The notes under the pieces are model-generated. The model searched no databases. It was given only the letters and a program-made list of their open reading frames with translations, and was not told the DNA's origin. The position numbers and the translations under genes are program-made. From an uncultured Candidatus Melainabacteria bacterium (GTDB taxonomy: Bacteria; Cyanobacteriota; Vampirovibrionia; Gastranaerophilales; Gastranaerophilaceae), in NCBI GenBank assembly GCA_934700335.1, contig CAKUXM010000002.1, positions 1 to 64,000 of the forward strand: a stretch of DNA of 64,000 bases, written 5' to 3'. Positions 1 through 8,280 of this stretch are shown piece after piece. Numbering within the stretch: the stretch's first letter is position 1; every line of letters starts with the position of its first letter.

Positions 1-735
1 GAAATAACTGTGATAAATGCAAAAAATAATATTCAATCTGCTAAACTTGAATTAAATGAGGCATTTAACTCTTTATCTGCAAACATTGGAAAACATTTAA
101 ATAGAACTATTGTACTAGCTCCACCAGATTTGATGAAAGAATTTAATATTTCAACACCAATGGTAGAAAATGACAAAACCATAAATATATTAATTGAATA
201 TGCGTATGCAAATCGTCCAGAAATTAAAGTAATAGAAAAAAATATTGAAGTTCAAAATCAAAAATTAAAACTTGCACATTCAAATATAGTACCAGATTTA
301 AAAATGTCTGTTGGTACCGATTTTGTTACTGGAGATACAAAAAGAAATAGCACATTTATAATGGGGTCATTAGGTGTGCCTATTTTCAATCGTCAACAAG
401 GTGTTATAAAGGAAGTTAAGGCTCAAAAGCTTGTATATGAAAATGATTTAGATGCTACAAAAATAAAAATAGAACAAGAGGTTAAAAATGCGTTTTTCGG
501 GGTAATTGCAAATGCGAAATCATTAAATATCTACGAAAAAGAATTAATTCCTCATGCTAGAATGCTTGTAAAAAAATCAGAAATAAGTTTTAAAGAAGGA
601 AAAAGTAATATATTAATACCTATAAATTCTCAAGAAGCATATATAAATACGCAATATAGATATATTCAGACACTAACTCAATATGAACAGTCTGTAAGTG
701 ATTTAGAAAGAGCAATTGGTCTATACCATAAATAA
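1..735 (+). CDS. TolC-family outer membrane efflux protein, 3' part
   Basis: The frame is open from the first base of the window, so the true start lies outside; about 244 C-terminal residues are visible. They show the long amphipathic helices and the repeat organisation of outer membrane efflux proteins (OEP/TolC, CzcC-like): a helix ending near LERAIG, a strand segment around GSLGVPIFNRQQG and a second helical hairpin. Proteins of this family form the trimeric outer-membrane and periplasmic channel of RND or ABC efflux systems. The partner membrane-fusion and pump genes, if linked, would lie to the left of the window. No terminator is obvious after the stop and the next gene converges only 6 bp away. 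The family call is fairly secure; the substrate is unknown. Confidence 0.8.
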   Translation, partial: EITVINAKNNIQSAKLELNEAFNSLSANIGKHLNRTIVLAPPDLMKEFNISTPMVENDKTINILIEYAYANRPEIKVIEKNIEVQNQKLKLAHSNIVPDLKMSVGTDFVTGDTKRNSTFIMGSLGVPIFNRQQGVIKEVKAQKLVYENDLDATKIKIEQEVKNAFFGVIANAKSLNIYEKELIPHARMLVKKSEISFKEGKSNILIPINSQEAYINTQYRYIQTLTQYEQSVSDLERAIGLYHK

Positions 736-741
736 GTATTT

Positions 742-1131
742 TTAATAATCAATTCTTTCAATTTTAAAAATTACAGGGCGAGTTCCGTCAGAACAACAAG
801 TTATCATTGTGTTTTCTTCCTTCATCCAACCTTTCATTATAGAACCGCCTTGAAGACCTGTGTAAATATATCTTGAAATTGCGTCCCAAGCTTCAGAACA
901 ATGAGGCATTTTAGGACCACCTGCAATTTGATTTTTGTCAGAATCAGTTTTTACTAGAGTATTTAACCCCATGTGCCAAAAATCATCTTTACCGTTTTCT
1001 CTCTCGAAAATAAATTCATCACCCACATTATAACAAGGACACATTCCCGAATTAGGATCTGTACAATATTCTTGTTGTAATTCAGGATATAACTTTTTAT
1101 CAACTACAGTTACTCTAACTTTATGTTTCAT
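742..1131 (-). CDS. TIGR04076 family protein
   Basis: A 129-residue protein that matches the small TIGR04076 family, whose biochemical role is not established. Visible family features are an N-terminal VRVTVVDKK strand, a Cys cluster (CTDPNSGMCPCYNVGDEFIF), an AWDAISRYIYTGLQGG helix and a C-terminal CCSDGTRPVIFKIERI segment. The conserved cysteines suggest metal binding or a redox role, but this is inference. The start is supported by an AAGGGG-type ribosome site just upstream. The gene has its own consensus promoter and follows the terminator of the exporter operon, so it is probably expressed independently of it. It lies tail-to-tail with the TolC-like gene. Confidence 0.7.
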   Translation of the reverse strand: MKHKVRVTVVDKKLYPELQQEYCTDPNSGMCPCYNVGDEFIFERENGKDDFWHMGLNTLVKTDSDKNQIAGGPKMPHCSEAWDAISRYIYTGLQGGSIMKGWMKEENTMITCCSDGTRPVIFKIERIDY

Positions 1132-1171
1132 AAGATTTTACCCCTTTTTAGATGTTGAATATGTATATTTT

Positions 1172-1200
1172 ATCATAAATATGTGGCTATTTGTTGTCAA
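1172..1200 (-). promoter_or_regulatory. sigma70 promoter of the TIGR04076 gene
   Basis: Read on the minus strand there is TTGACA (1195-1200), a 17-bp spacer and TATGAT (1172-1177), about 40 bp upstream of the ATG at 1131. Both hexamers and the spacing are close to the sigma70 ideal. Confidence 0.75.
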
Positions 1201-1229
1201 TTTTATAACTTTAAAAATGTAAATTGAAC

Positions 1230-1253
1230 AAAAAAAAAGGTTGCTAAAAGCAA
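1230..1253 (-). terminator. Rho-independent terminator after the DHA2 exporter
   Basis: On the minus strand the hairpin TTGCT-TTT-AGCAA (1241-1253) is followed by CC and a run of T. The stem is short, but the position just after the exporter stop and before the next promoter is right. Confidence 0.55.
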
Positions 1254-1263
1254 ATTTTTAAAG

Positions 1264-2634
1264 TCATGTTTTAGTTTTAAAAAATGGAATAGAACAGATT
1301 AAAGCTAAAAGACAAATAAGAGCTCCAAATCCGTATGAAATTTGGAAAGCCAAAATACTATTATAAGAAAATATTGAAAATATTGCTTCAAATCCAACTA
1401 CTCCAAATAACATTCCTAATCGACCTGTCATTCTGTGTATTCCGGCAATCATTCCTGCGTTAGAAGTTTTTGCCATTGACATAACGAGATGATTATTTGA
1501 TGTTATGAAAAATGAAAAGCTTATACCACAAATTATTAAAAAGAATTCTGTAGCTAAAAGACTTTCTGTAACTAAATTGTGTATAAAAAATATTATATTC
1601 AAAGTAGATATTAACATTGAAAAAATACATAATTTATAAGGTTCAATTTTTGAAGATAGTTTTCCTGAAATTAAGCTTGTAATCAAATAACTTATTGAAT
1701 ACAAAATAAATACAAAGCCTACTTGGGTAACAGTTAAATTTTTTATTTTATATAAGTAGAATGGCATTAAAAAATTTGTCCCCGCAAGAAAAGCGGATAA
1801 CAAAAACATTGAGATATTTGCAAAATCAAAGGATAGATTTTTAAAAACACTTATGTCTAAAAGCGCAAATTTATAATTTTTCATTCTAATCCAAAACAAG
1901 ATAGTAAATATAATTGCAAGAGCTAGAACTGTTGCCATAATATTTGACGTGATTGGCATTGTGTGCATTTTGTTTATATAAAAAGTTAAAAACAATGCTG
2001 AAAAAAAACTAAAAACTGCGCCTATATAATCAAAAGGTTTTTTGCTTGTATAATTATAAAAATCTTTGGGTAATATCTTTAAAAGATGGTATATCGTAAA
2101 ACACCCGATTGGAAGGTTTATAAAAAATATCCAGCGCCAATTTAAAGCCCCTGTTATTAATCCTCCTACTGGCGCACCTAGAGTTATGCCAAGGGCAGCT
2201 GAAGATGCCAAAATTCCAAATGCCATTCCTCTTTTTTCTTGCGGTATGTATTTTGTTATCATGGCTTGTGGAAGAGCATAAAGTATACTTGCACCTATTC
2301 CTTGAAGAAATCTTGCAATTACTAACATTAACAATGAAGTTGATATCCCACACAAACTTGAACTAATAGTAAAAACTAAAAATCCGAGTGTGAACATTTT
2401 TTTTAGTCCAAGTTTATCTCCCAATTTACCAAAAACTAAAAGTAGCGATACCACCATTAAGTTGTAAGATAAAACCACCCATGAAATATTGCTTGTATCT
2501 GTTCCAAAGCTATCTGCTATCGTAGGCAAGGAGACATTTACGATGTATGTATCAAGATTTACCATAAAAGATGCTATTGAGATTGTATACATCAAGAGTA
2601 AATACTTGTTTTTGTCATTTATAATATTTGACAT
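1264..2634 (-). CDS. DHA2-family MFS exporter (EmrB/QacA type)
   Basis: A 456-residue protein with about 14 hydrophobic segments, as expected for the drug:H+ antiporter-2 branch of the major facilitator superfamily. The motif A-like loop GKLGDKLGLKKMF follows TM2, and a motif C-like GITLGAPVGGLITG lies in TM5; motif C is typical of exporters. The start codon directly abuts the stop of the opine dehydrogenase gene, so the two are translationally coupled and very likely form one functional unit. By analogy with opine metallophore loci, where an MFS protein exports the product, this protein may export the opine made by its neighbour; that is inference. A terminator follows. Confidence 0.85.
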   Translation of the reverse strand: MSNIINDKNKYLLLMYTISIASFMVNLDTYIVNVSLPTIADSFGTDTSNISWVVLSYNLMVVSLLLVFGKLGDKLGLKKMFTLGFLVFTISSSLCGISTSLLMLVIARFLQGIGASILYALPQAMITKYIPQEKRGMAFGILASSAALGITLGAPVGGLITGALNWRWIFFINLPIGCFTIYHLLKILPKDFYNYTSKKPFDYIGAVFSFFSALFLTFYINKMHTMPITSNIMATVLALAIIFTILFWIRMKNYKFALLDISVFKNLSFDFANISMFLLSAFLAGTNFLMPFYLYKIKNLTVTQVGFVFILYSISYLITSLISGKLSSKIEPYKLCIFSMLISTLNIIFFIHNLVTESLLATEFFLIICGISFSFFITSNNHLVMSMAKTSNAGMIAGIHRMTGRLGMLFGVVGFEAIFSIFSYNSILAFQISYGFGALICLLALICSIPFFKTKT

Positions 2635-3711
2635 TTATGCAACATCCTTAGTTAATTCTATTTTTCCAAATCCTATTTTATCTGCATTTCTGCCCTCCTT
2701 CCAATAATCAATATCATTACACATACACGCAAGATTAATTATTGACTCCATATTTGTAGTATTAAGTCCCAATTTTTTACCCAAGGTTGCGATTGGTACT
2801 AAGCTATAAGGAATGTCTTCTGAAATATATCTATGTTTCATATTTGCTGGGGAATATTGAATATTATACGCTTTTATTCCCATAATTGCATCATATACAT
2901 TTGTGTAATTAAGGCTATACAAAGAATTCATAATCTCTGTAACTGTCATTGGGTTGCTATAGAAATGTTTTGCAATTTCTACTCTTTCTTTATCCACTTT
3001 TTCCATAACTCTTGCAACTGACGGTGTTATATCAAAATGAGAATTCTTATATGACCCAAATTGTTCTATTCTGCTTGTGTTTAATAAGGTTGTTATTGTA
3101 TGTAATACTGAGCTAGGATTGTTAAAGCTCGTTTCCCAAACATTTTCAGCAGGTTTGAATTGTGGATAAATTTTATTTAATATTGATAAAGCTTTTTTCA
3201 AGTTTTCATTACTTGTCGATGAAAATAGTACGCTATCTTTTATACTTTTTATTAAAACAGTAGCTGGAGCTGTTATTTTTGTTGTATAAATAAAAGAAGC
3301 TGTTTCTCCCACGATGAAATCCTTTTCTCTATTATGTTTTCTTAAATAATTATAAAAATTAAGTGCTGAAAAACCACCACATGGGTAAACAACTAATTGA
3401 TTTTTTAACCCATATTTACAAATACATTCGTTATAATATTCTTGAGCAAATGCTGGGACATTGACGAAAATAATTTCTGCAAATTCTACTGCCTCTCTAA
3501 GGCTATCACAAACAAAGTCTGATATCGTTGAAATAGTTCCATTTTTTAATGTAGTTACACCATTTACTGTAATATATCCAATAGCTTTTAAGAGTTTTAG
3601 GTTTAAAGAATGTTCTTCTATTGCGGATAATTTTACATTATGTCCCATCAACTTTAAATCGGCAGACATAGCAAGTCCACCATGGCCTGCACCTAAAATA
3701 GCTATCTTCAT
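2635..3711 (-). CDS. NAD(P)-dependent opine dehydrogenase family protein
   Basis: A 358-residue protein of the octopine/nopaline dehydrogenase type. A Rossmann GAGHGG nucleotide loop lies at residues 7-12. The C-terminal helical domain carries the family pattern around SVLHTI (His204, the likely catalytic His) and TPSVARVMEKVDKER (229-243). Such enzymes reductively condense an amino acid with a 2-oxo acid using NAD(P)H, either to dispose of reducing power in anaerobes or to make metallophores. It lies 27 bp after the unknown 181-residue gene and abuts a DHA2 exporter. No nicotianamine-synthase-like CntL or histidine racemase is nearby, so a staphylopine-type pathway is not shown. The fold is secure; the substrates are unknown. 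Confidence 0.8.
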   Translation of the reverse strand: MKIAILGAGHGGLAMSADLKLMGHNVKLSAIEEHSLNLKLLKAIGYITVNGVTTLKNGTISTISDFVCDSLREAVEFAEIIFVNVPAFAQEYYNECICKYGLKNQLVVYPCGGFSALNFYNYLRKHNREKDFIVGETASFIYTTKITAPATVLIKSIKDSVLFSSTSNENLKKALSILNKIYPQFKPAENVWETSFNNPSSVLHTITTLLNTSRIEQFGSYKNSHFDITPSVARVMEKVDKERVEIAKHFYSNPMTVTEIMNSLYSLNYTNVYDAIMGIKAYNIQYSPANMKHRYISEDIPYSLVPIATLGKKLGLNTTNMESIINLACMCNDIDYWKEGRNADKIGFGKIELTKDVA

Positions 3712-3738
3712 AATACCCTCTTTCTCTTATATATTTTT

Positions 3739-4284
3739 TTAAATTAGTTTTTTGCTCTTTCTTAAATTGTCAATCATTTTTTCTGTAAAGCCCGAAGCAA
3801 TTTCGCCTACCTTATCAGATGCAACTTGATATAGCACACCTGAAATGAGCATTTTAGAAATATCTACGACCTTTTTCGCTTTTTCACTATTAAGGTTGAA
3901 AACTTTTGAAATACCTTTAGGAACAGCTTCTGAGATTTTACCTAAAAGCTTTTCACCCTTTTCTGTCTCCATACATTTTTCCAAACCTTTTGAAACTGCA
4001 AATCCTGCTAAAAATGACGAACCATTTCTAACTTTGTCTTTATCTTTTCTTAAATTTACTAATCCCATGACAAGTTCAATGTTATCGCTATTTTTATCAG
4101 CAAAATTCCACGCTTTTTTTACGTAAGAATCCTGTTTTGGATTATATTTGTCAGAAACAGGTTTGACTGCTTTCAAAATACGGGTAGTTTCAATTAAAGC
4201 CTCTGGAATTTTTGTTAGATTTCCCTTTAAGACTTCCCTACCGTCGTTATATAGAGATACTGCTTCTGATACAGCGTTACACAT
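3739..4284 (-). CDS. Hypothetical protein, first gene of the opine dehydrogenase unit
   Basis: I do not recognise this 181-residue protein. It is Lys/Glu-rich and predicted mostly helical. A moderately hydrophobic glycine-containing stretch lies near residues 85-100 (SSFLAGFAVSKG) and another near 145-165, and there is no signal peptide. The start at 4284 has an AAGGTG ribosome site and lies just downstream of a strong promoter with a palindromic operator. It is followed after 27 bp by the opine dehydrogenase gene, which suggests co-transcription. It could be a regulator or accessory factor of that unit, but nothing in its sequence proves this. Confidence 0.6.
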   Translation of the reverse strand: MCNAVSEAVSLYNDGREVLKGNLTKIPEALIETTRILKAVKPVSDKYNPKQDSYVKKAWNFADKNSDNIELVMGLVNLRKDKDKVRNGSSFLAGFAVSKGLEKCMETEKGEKLLGKISEAVPKGISKVFNLNSEKAKKVVDISKMLISGVLYQVASDKVGEIASGFTEKMIDNLRKSKKLI

Positions 4285-4300
4285 ATATTTTTTACACCTT

Positions 4301-4349
4301 TGTTAGTTACAACTAACATGATTGTAAGGCAAGACTAACAATTTGTCAA
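4301..4349 (-). promoter_or_regulatory. Promoter with palindromic operator for the opine unit
   Basis: On the minus strand: TTGACA (4344-4349), 17 bp, TACAAT (4321-4326). Immediately downstream, over the expected transcription start, is the inverted repeat TGTTAGTT-AC-AACTAACA (plus-strand reading, 4301-4318). A partial half-site (TTGTTAG) lies in the spacer. A regulator bound here would block initiation. Confidence 0.75.
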
Positions 4350-4412
4350 TACCGAACTACACATGTATATAAACAATTTATAGAAAAGAAAATTGCCTGT
4401 TACATTCCACAA

Positions 4413-4451
4413 ATAAAAAAAAAGAGAGGAGAAAATTATTCTCCTCTCTTT
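4413..4451 (-). terminator. Rho-independent terminator of trpR-trpB
   Basis: A perfect 13-bp stem (4421-4433 with 4439-4451) with a 5-base loop is followed on the minus strand by a long T run. It lies 18 bp after the trpB stop. Confidence 0.9.
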
Positions 4452-4468
4452 CAGCCATAAATAAAATT

Positions 4469-5677
4469 TTATTTTAAAGGATATTTCTCTAAAACAAAGG
4501 CAATATCTTTATCACCCCTACCAGAAAGATTAACTAAAATCTTTTCATTTGGTTTCATTTGCGCAAGTTTAATTGCATAAGCTACAGCATGTGAGCTTTC
4601 CAATGCTGGAATAATACCTTCTAATCTTGAAAGTTCATAAAAAGCTGAAACAGCTTCTTTATCGTTTATAGTTACGTAATTAACTCTTCCTGTATCGTTT
4701 AAGTAGCAGTGTTTTGGACCAACACCCGGATAATCCAACCCACTCGCTACAGAATAAGCATTCGCAGGATTACCTTCTTCATCTTGCAATAACAAGCATT
4801 TAAAACCATGCAATATACCTTCTTTTCCATAAGTAATACTTGCGGCATTTTCGCCTAATTTTTCACCTTTACCCATTGGTTCAACACCGTAAATATTTAC
4901 ATTTTCATCATTTAAAAAACCATTAAAAATTCCGATTGCATTTGAACCGCCACCAACGCAAGCAACAACGTGGTTAGGAAGTTCACCTGTCATCTCAAGA
5001 ATTTGTCTATGAGCTTCTCTACCAACTACAGTTTGAAAATGTTCTACAATCATTGGAAATGGGTGAGGTCCAACAACTGAACCTATTGCATATAAAGCTG
5101 TTTCGTATTCTTTTGAATATGCAATAAAAGCTTCATCTACAGCTTCTTTTAATGTCATTGTTCCACTTTTCACAGAAACAACATTTGCACCCAAAATTTT
5201 TATTCTTTCAACATTTGGCTTAGCTTTTTGAATATCAACTTCACCCATATAAATATCACATTCAAGTCCCAAAAGTGCGGCTGCAGTTGCTGTAGCAACA
5301 CCGTGTTGACCTGCTCCAGTTTCAGCGATAATTTTTTTCTTACCCATTTTCTTTGCAAGTAATGCTTCACCTAAGCAATGATTTATTTTATGTGCGCCAG
5401 TATGATTTAAGTCTTCTCTTTTTAAATAAATTTCTGCTCCATATTTTTCAGATAAATTTTTTGCAAAATATACAGGACTAGGACGTCCAACATAATATTG
5501 CAATAAGTCATTTAATTCTTTGTTAAATAGAACATCATCTTTTAATTTATTAAAATATTCTGTAATTTTTTCAAACTCAGCTTTTAAACCTTCTGGCAAA
5601 AATTGACCTCCATAGCTTCCAAAAAAGCCTTCTGCTGTAGGTAATGTAACGTTATTATTAATTGTGTTTATTTCCAT
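4469..5677 (-). CDS. trpB: Tryptophan synthase beta subunit
   Basis: A 402-residue PLP enzyme that condenses indole with L-serine to give tryptophan. The N-terminal GSYGGQFLPE motif, the PLP lysine in HTGAHKIN (Lys97), the catalytic ETGAGQHGVA segment and the phosphate-binding GGGSNAIG loop are all present, and the length matches TrpB1-type subunits. Its start lies inside the end of trpR (20-bp overlap), so the two are translationally coupled. No trpA or other trp gene is in the window; the unit ends at a strong terminator. This is reminiscent of the trpR-trpB order in Chlamydia. It may use environmental indole, or pair with a TrpA encoded elsewhere. Confidence 0.97.
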   Translation of the reverse strand: MEINTINNNVTLPTAEGFFGSYGGQFLPEGLKAEFEKITEYFNKLKDDVLFNKELNDLLQYYVGRPSPVYFAKNLSEKYGAEIYLKREDLNHTGAHKINHCLGEALLAKKMGKKKIIAETGAGQHGVATATAAALLGLECDIYMGEVDIQKAKPNVERIKILGANVVSVKSGTMTLKEAVDEAFIAYSKEYETALYAIGSVVGPHPFPMIVEHFQTVVGREAHRQILEMTGELPNHVVACVGGGSNAIGIFNGFLNDENVNIYGVEPMGKGEKLGENAASITYGKEGILHGFKCLLLQDEEGNPANAYSVASGLDYPGVGPKHCYLNDTGRVNYVTINDKEAVSAFYELSRLEGIIPALESSHAVAYAIKLAQMKPNEKILVNLSGRGDKDIAFVLEKYPLK

Positions 5678-5948
5678 TTTTAAATTTCTCCATAAAATAC
5701 TTTGCTATAACCGAATTTTTTTTCTTTAAAATTTTTGAACCTCTCGTAACCTTACAAAGACTAACATTTAATTCTTTAACAATATCACGTTGAGTTCTTC
5801 CTGCTGCTAACATAGACAAGATACACCATCGTTTAGATAAAGTTTGTATTTCGAAATCGGAAAGTAGTTCTTTTAAAAGAGACTCGACTTCCTCTTTTGA
5901 ATTTTGTTCTTTTATAAATTTTGAAACTTCATTGATGTTACTATCCAT
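5658..5948 (-). CDS. trpR: Trp repressor family regulator
   Basis: A 96-residue TrpR-type protein. The C-terminal half contains the helix-turn-helix with the hallmark RTQRDIVKEL...VSLCKVTRGS (51-71); the TRGS recognition motif is that of true TrpR rather than of YerC-type relatives. TrpR binds DNA when loaded with tryptophan and represses trp genes. Two near-identical palindromes flank its promoter and start codon, which supports autorepression of trpR-trpB. The -10 element lies so close to the ATG at 5948 that the mRNA may be leaderless, and no Shine-Dalgarno is visible. It overlaps the trpB start by 20 bp. Confidence 0.88.
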   Translation of the reverse strand: MDSNINEVSKFIKEQNSKEEVESLLKELLSDFEIQTLSKRWCILSMLAAGRTQRDIVKELNVSLCKVTRGSKILKKKNSVIAKYFMEKFKNGNKHN

Positions 5949-5955
5949 AGTAACA
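5936..5955 (-). promoter_or_regulatory. Putative TrpR operator, proximal site
   Basis: TGTTACTATCCATAGTAACA is a 9+2+9 palindrome that spans the trpR start codon and touches the -10 element. It differs at only two positions from the distal site 36 bp away, centre to centre. Confidence 0.7.
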
Positions 5956-5983
5956 AGATAAACTAAAAATTTGTTACTGTCAA
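5955..5983 (-). promoter_or_regulatory. trpR-trpB promoter, probably leaderless
   Basis: Minus strand: TTGACA (5978-5983), 17 bp, TATCTT (5955-5960). Only six bases separate the -10 box from the ATG at 5948, so transcription should start at or next to the A of the start codon. The -35 box lies inside the distal palindrome. Confidence 0.7.
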
Positions 5984-5994
5984 TAGTAACAAAT
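5969..5994 (-). promoter_or_regulatory. Putative TrpR operator, distal site
   Basis: A perfect 10-bp inverted repeat with a 6-bp spacer; its 20-bp core TGTTACTGTCAATAGTAACA overlaps the -35 box. With the proximal site it gives the consensus TGTTACTRTCMATAGTAACA. Confidence 0.7.
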
Positions 5995-6116
5995 GCTAAT
6001 ATTTTACAAATTTTAATAAAGTCGTTTAATCATTTTCTACAAACCTAGCCTTGTTGCAAGTAATTTAGCATTTATAAATTTCTGTTACAGTATTAGTAAT
6101 TCTAGAGAAAATATAG

Positions 6117-6122
6117 TATAAT
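6117..6122 (+). promoter_or_regulatory. Candidate -10 box upstream of pflB
   Basis: TATAAT lies 51 bp before the pflB ATG. No good -35 box is found at 16-18 bp, so an activator may be needed. A degenerate copy of the trp operator motif (TGTTACAGTATTAGTAA, from 6082) lies just upstream. Confidence 0.4.
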
Positions 6123-6173
6123 ATTTAATGGCTTAAAATAAAAAGATAAGAATGATAATATAGGGGAAAGATT

Positions 6174-8258
6174 ATGACAGCAACAATGGAGAAAAATAAA
6201 GTATACCCTACATCTGAATTTATTGGGGGTAAATGGCAACAAGAAATAAATGTCAGAGACTTTATTCAAAAAAACTACACGCCTTATGAAGGTGATTCCA
6301 GTTTTTTAGCAGAGGCAACTGAGTCAACAAAAAAATTATGGCAAGAATGTTGTGATTTATTAAAAAAAGAACGAGATAACGGCGGTGTTCTTGATATGGA
6401 CACAAAAATCGTATCAACAATCACATCACACGGTGCCGGTTACATTGATAAAAACCTTGAAACAATCGTTGGTTTACAAACAGATGCACCTCTAAAACGT
6501 TCTATGCAACCATTTGGTGGCATAAGAATGGCAGAAGGAGCTTGCAAATCTTATGGTTATGAAGTAGATCCAGAAGTTTCTGAAATTTTCACAAAATACA
6601 GAAAAACTCATAACCAAGGGGTTTTTGACGTTTACACCCCAGAAATGAAAACTGCAAGACACGCAGCAATCATCACAGGGCTTCCTGACGCATACGGCAG
6701 AGGTAGAATAATCGGTGATTACAGAAGAATCGCCTTATACGGTATCAACAGACTTATTGAAGATAAGAAAGAACAATTCAAATCTCTTGAAGGCGAAATG
6801 CGACCAGAACGTATTCAACTAAGAGAAGAAATCACCGAACAAATCAGAGCCTTAGGTGAAATGATTGAACTTGGTAAAATTTATGGTTTTGATATTTCAC
6901 AACCAGCTCGTAATGCTAAAGAAGCTATTCAATGGTTGTACTTTGGTTACTTATCAGCTGTAAAAGAACAAAACGGCGCTGCAATGAGTATTGGTAGAAC
7001 TTCGACTTTCTTAGATATTTATATTGAAAGAGATTTAAAAGAAGGTATCATAACTGAAGCTGAAGCTCAAGAAATGGTTGACCATTTCATTATGAAATTA
7101 CGTCTTGTAAAATTTGCAAGAACACCTGAATACAATGAATTATTCTCAGGCGATCCAACTTGGGTAACTGAATCAATTGGCGGTGTTGGCATTGACGGAA
7201 GACCTTTAGTTACTAAAAACTCTTTCAGATATTTACACACTCTTGAAAACTTAGGTACAGCGCCAGAACCAAACTTAACAGTTTTATGGTCAACAAGATT
7301 ACCACACAACTTCAAACAATATTGCGCACACATCTCAATCACAACCTCATCAATTCAATACGAAAACGATGATTTAATGAGAGTTATACACGGTGATGAT
7401 TATGCAATTGCATGTTGTGTATCATCAATGGTTGTAGGTAAAGAAATGCAATTTTTTGGAGCACGTGCAAACCTTGCAAAATGTTTGCTTTACGCAATCA
7501 ACGGCGGTATTGATGAAAGATTAAAAATTCAAGTGGGTCCAAAATATCGTCCAATTACATCTGAATATTTAAACTATGACGAAGTTATGGAAAAATATGA
7601 CGATATGATGGAATGGCTTGCAGGCTTATATGTAAACACTTTGAACGTAATTCATTACATGCACGATAAATATTGCTACGAAAGAGCACAAATGGCTTTA
7701 CACGATAGAGATGTAAAACGCTACTTCGCAACAGGTATCGCAGGTTTATCAGTAGTTGCAGACTCATTATCAGCAATCAAATACGCAAAAGTTAAACCAT
7801 TAAGAGATGCCGACGGAATTGTTGTTGATTATGAAATCGAAGGAGATTTCCCTAAATACGGCAACAACGACGACAGAGTTGACCAAATCGCTGTAGATTT
7901 AGTTAAAAACTTTATGTCAAAAATCAGAAAACATTACACATACAGAGAGTCAATTCCAACAATGTCAATTCTTACAATCACATCAAACGTTGTATACGGT
8001 AAGAAAACAGGTAACACTCCAGACGGCAGAAAAGCTGGTATTCCACTAGCGCCAGGGGCAAACCCAATGCACGGAAGAGACTCAAACGGTGCAGCTGCAT
8101 CTCTAGCATCAGTTGCGAAACTTCCATTCAATGATGCACAAGATGGTATTTCAAACACATTCTCAATCATTCCAAACGCAATAGGGAAAGATGAAATTTT
8201 TATGGGAGATTTGAAAATCTATCTTGATGGTGGTTGCTGTGATACAAATTTGAATTAA
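6174..8258 (+). CDS. pflB: Pyruvate formate-lyase core lacking the glycyl-radical domain
   Basis: This 694-residue protein is formate C-acetyltransferase, which splits pyruvate with CoA into acetyl-CoA and formate during anaerobic growth. The catalytic cysteine pair IACCVS is present (Cys414-Cys415), as are the N-terminal and barrel regions of the PFL family. E. coli PflB has 760 residues. Here the protein stops after NTFSIIPNAIGKDE plus a short novel tail (DLKIYLDGGCCDTNLN) and so lacks the C-terminal domain with the radical glycine. That domain is encoded by the next gene. A GGGGAAAG ribosome site supports the start. The split is not a simple frameshift, because the second frame has its own upstream stop and ribosome site. 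Confidence 0.92.
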   Translation: MTATMEKNKVYPTSEFIGGKWQQEINVRDFIQKNYTPYEGDSSFLAEATESTKKLWQECCDLLKKERDNGGVLDMDTKIVSTITSHGAGYIDKNLETIVGLQTDAPLKRSMQPFGGIRMAEGACKSYGYEVDPEVSEIFTKYRKTHNQGVFDVYTPEMKTARHAAIITGLPDAYGRGRIIGDYRRIALYGINRLIEDKKEQFKSLEGEMRPERIQLREEITEQIRALGEMIELGKIYGFDISQPARNAKEAIQWLYFGYLSAVKEQNGAAMSIGRTSTFLDIYIERDLKEGIITEAEAQEMVDHFIMKLRLVKFARTPEYNELFSGDPTWVTESIGGVGIDGRPLVTKNSFRYLHTLENLGTAPEPNLTVLWSTRLPHNFKQYCAHISITTSSIQYENDDLMRVIHGDDYAIACCVSSMVVGKEMQFFGARANLAKCLLYAINGGIDERLKIQVGPKYRPITSEYLNYDEVMEKYDDMMEWLAGLYVNTLNVIHYMHDKYCYERAQMALHDRDVKRYFATGIAGLSVVADSLSAIKYAKVKPLRDADGIVVDYEIEGDFPKYGNNDDRVDQIAVDLVKNFMSKIRKHYTYRESIPTMSILTITSNVVYGKKTGNTPDGRKAGIPLAPGANPMHGRDSNGAAASLASVAKLPFNDAQDGISNTFSIIPNAIGKDEIFMGDLKIYLDGGCCDTNLN

Positions 8259-8280
8259 GAATCTGAAAGGAGAATAAATT

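Noticed and set aside
2054..2353. 99-residue minus-strand ORF inside the DHA2 exporter
   Set aside because: It is out of frame with a strongly matching transporter and has no family features.
2635..3711. Staphylopine dehydrogenase CntM
   Set aside because: The protein fits the shorter octopine/nopaline type, and the CntK and CntL partners are missing.
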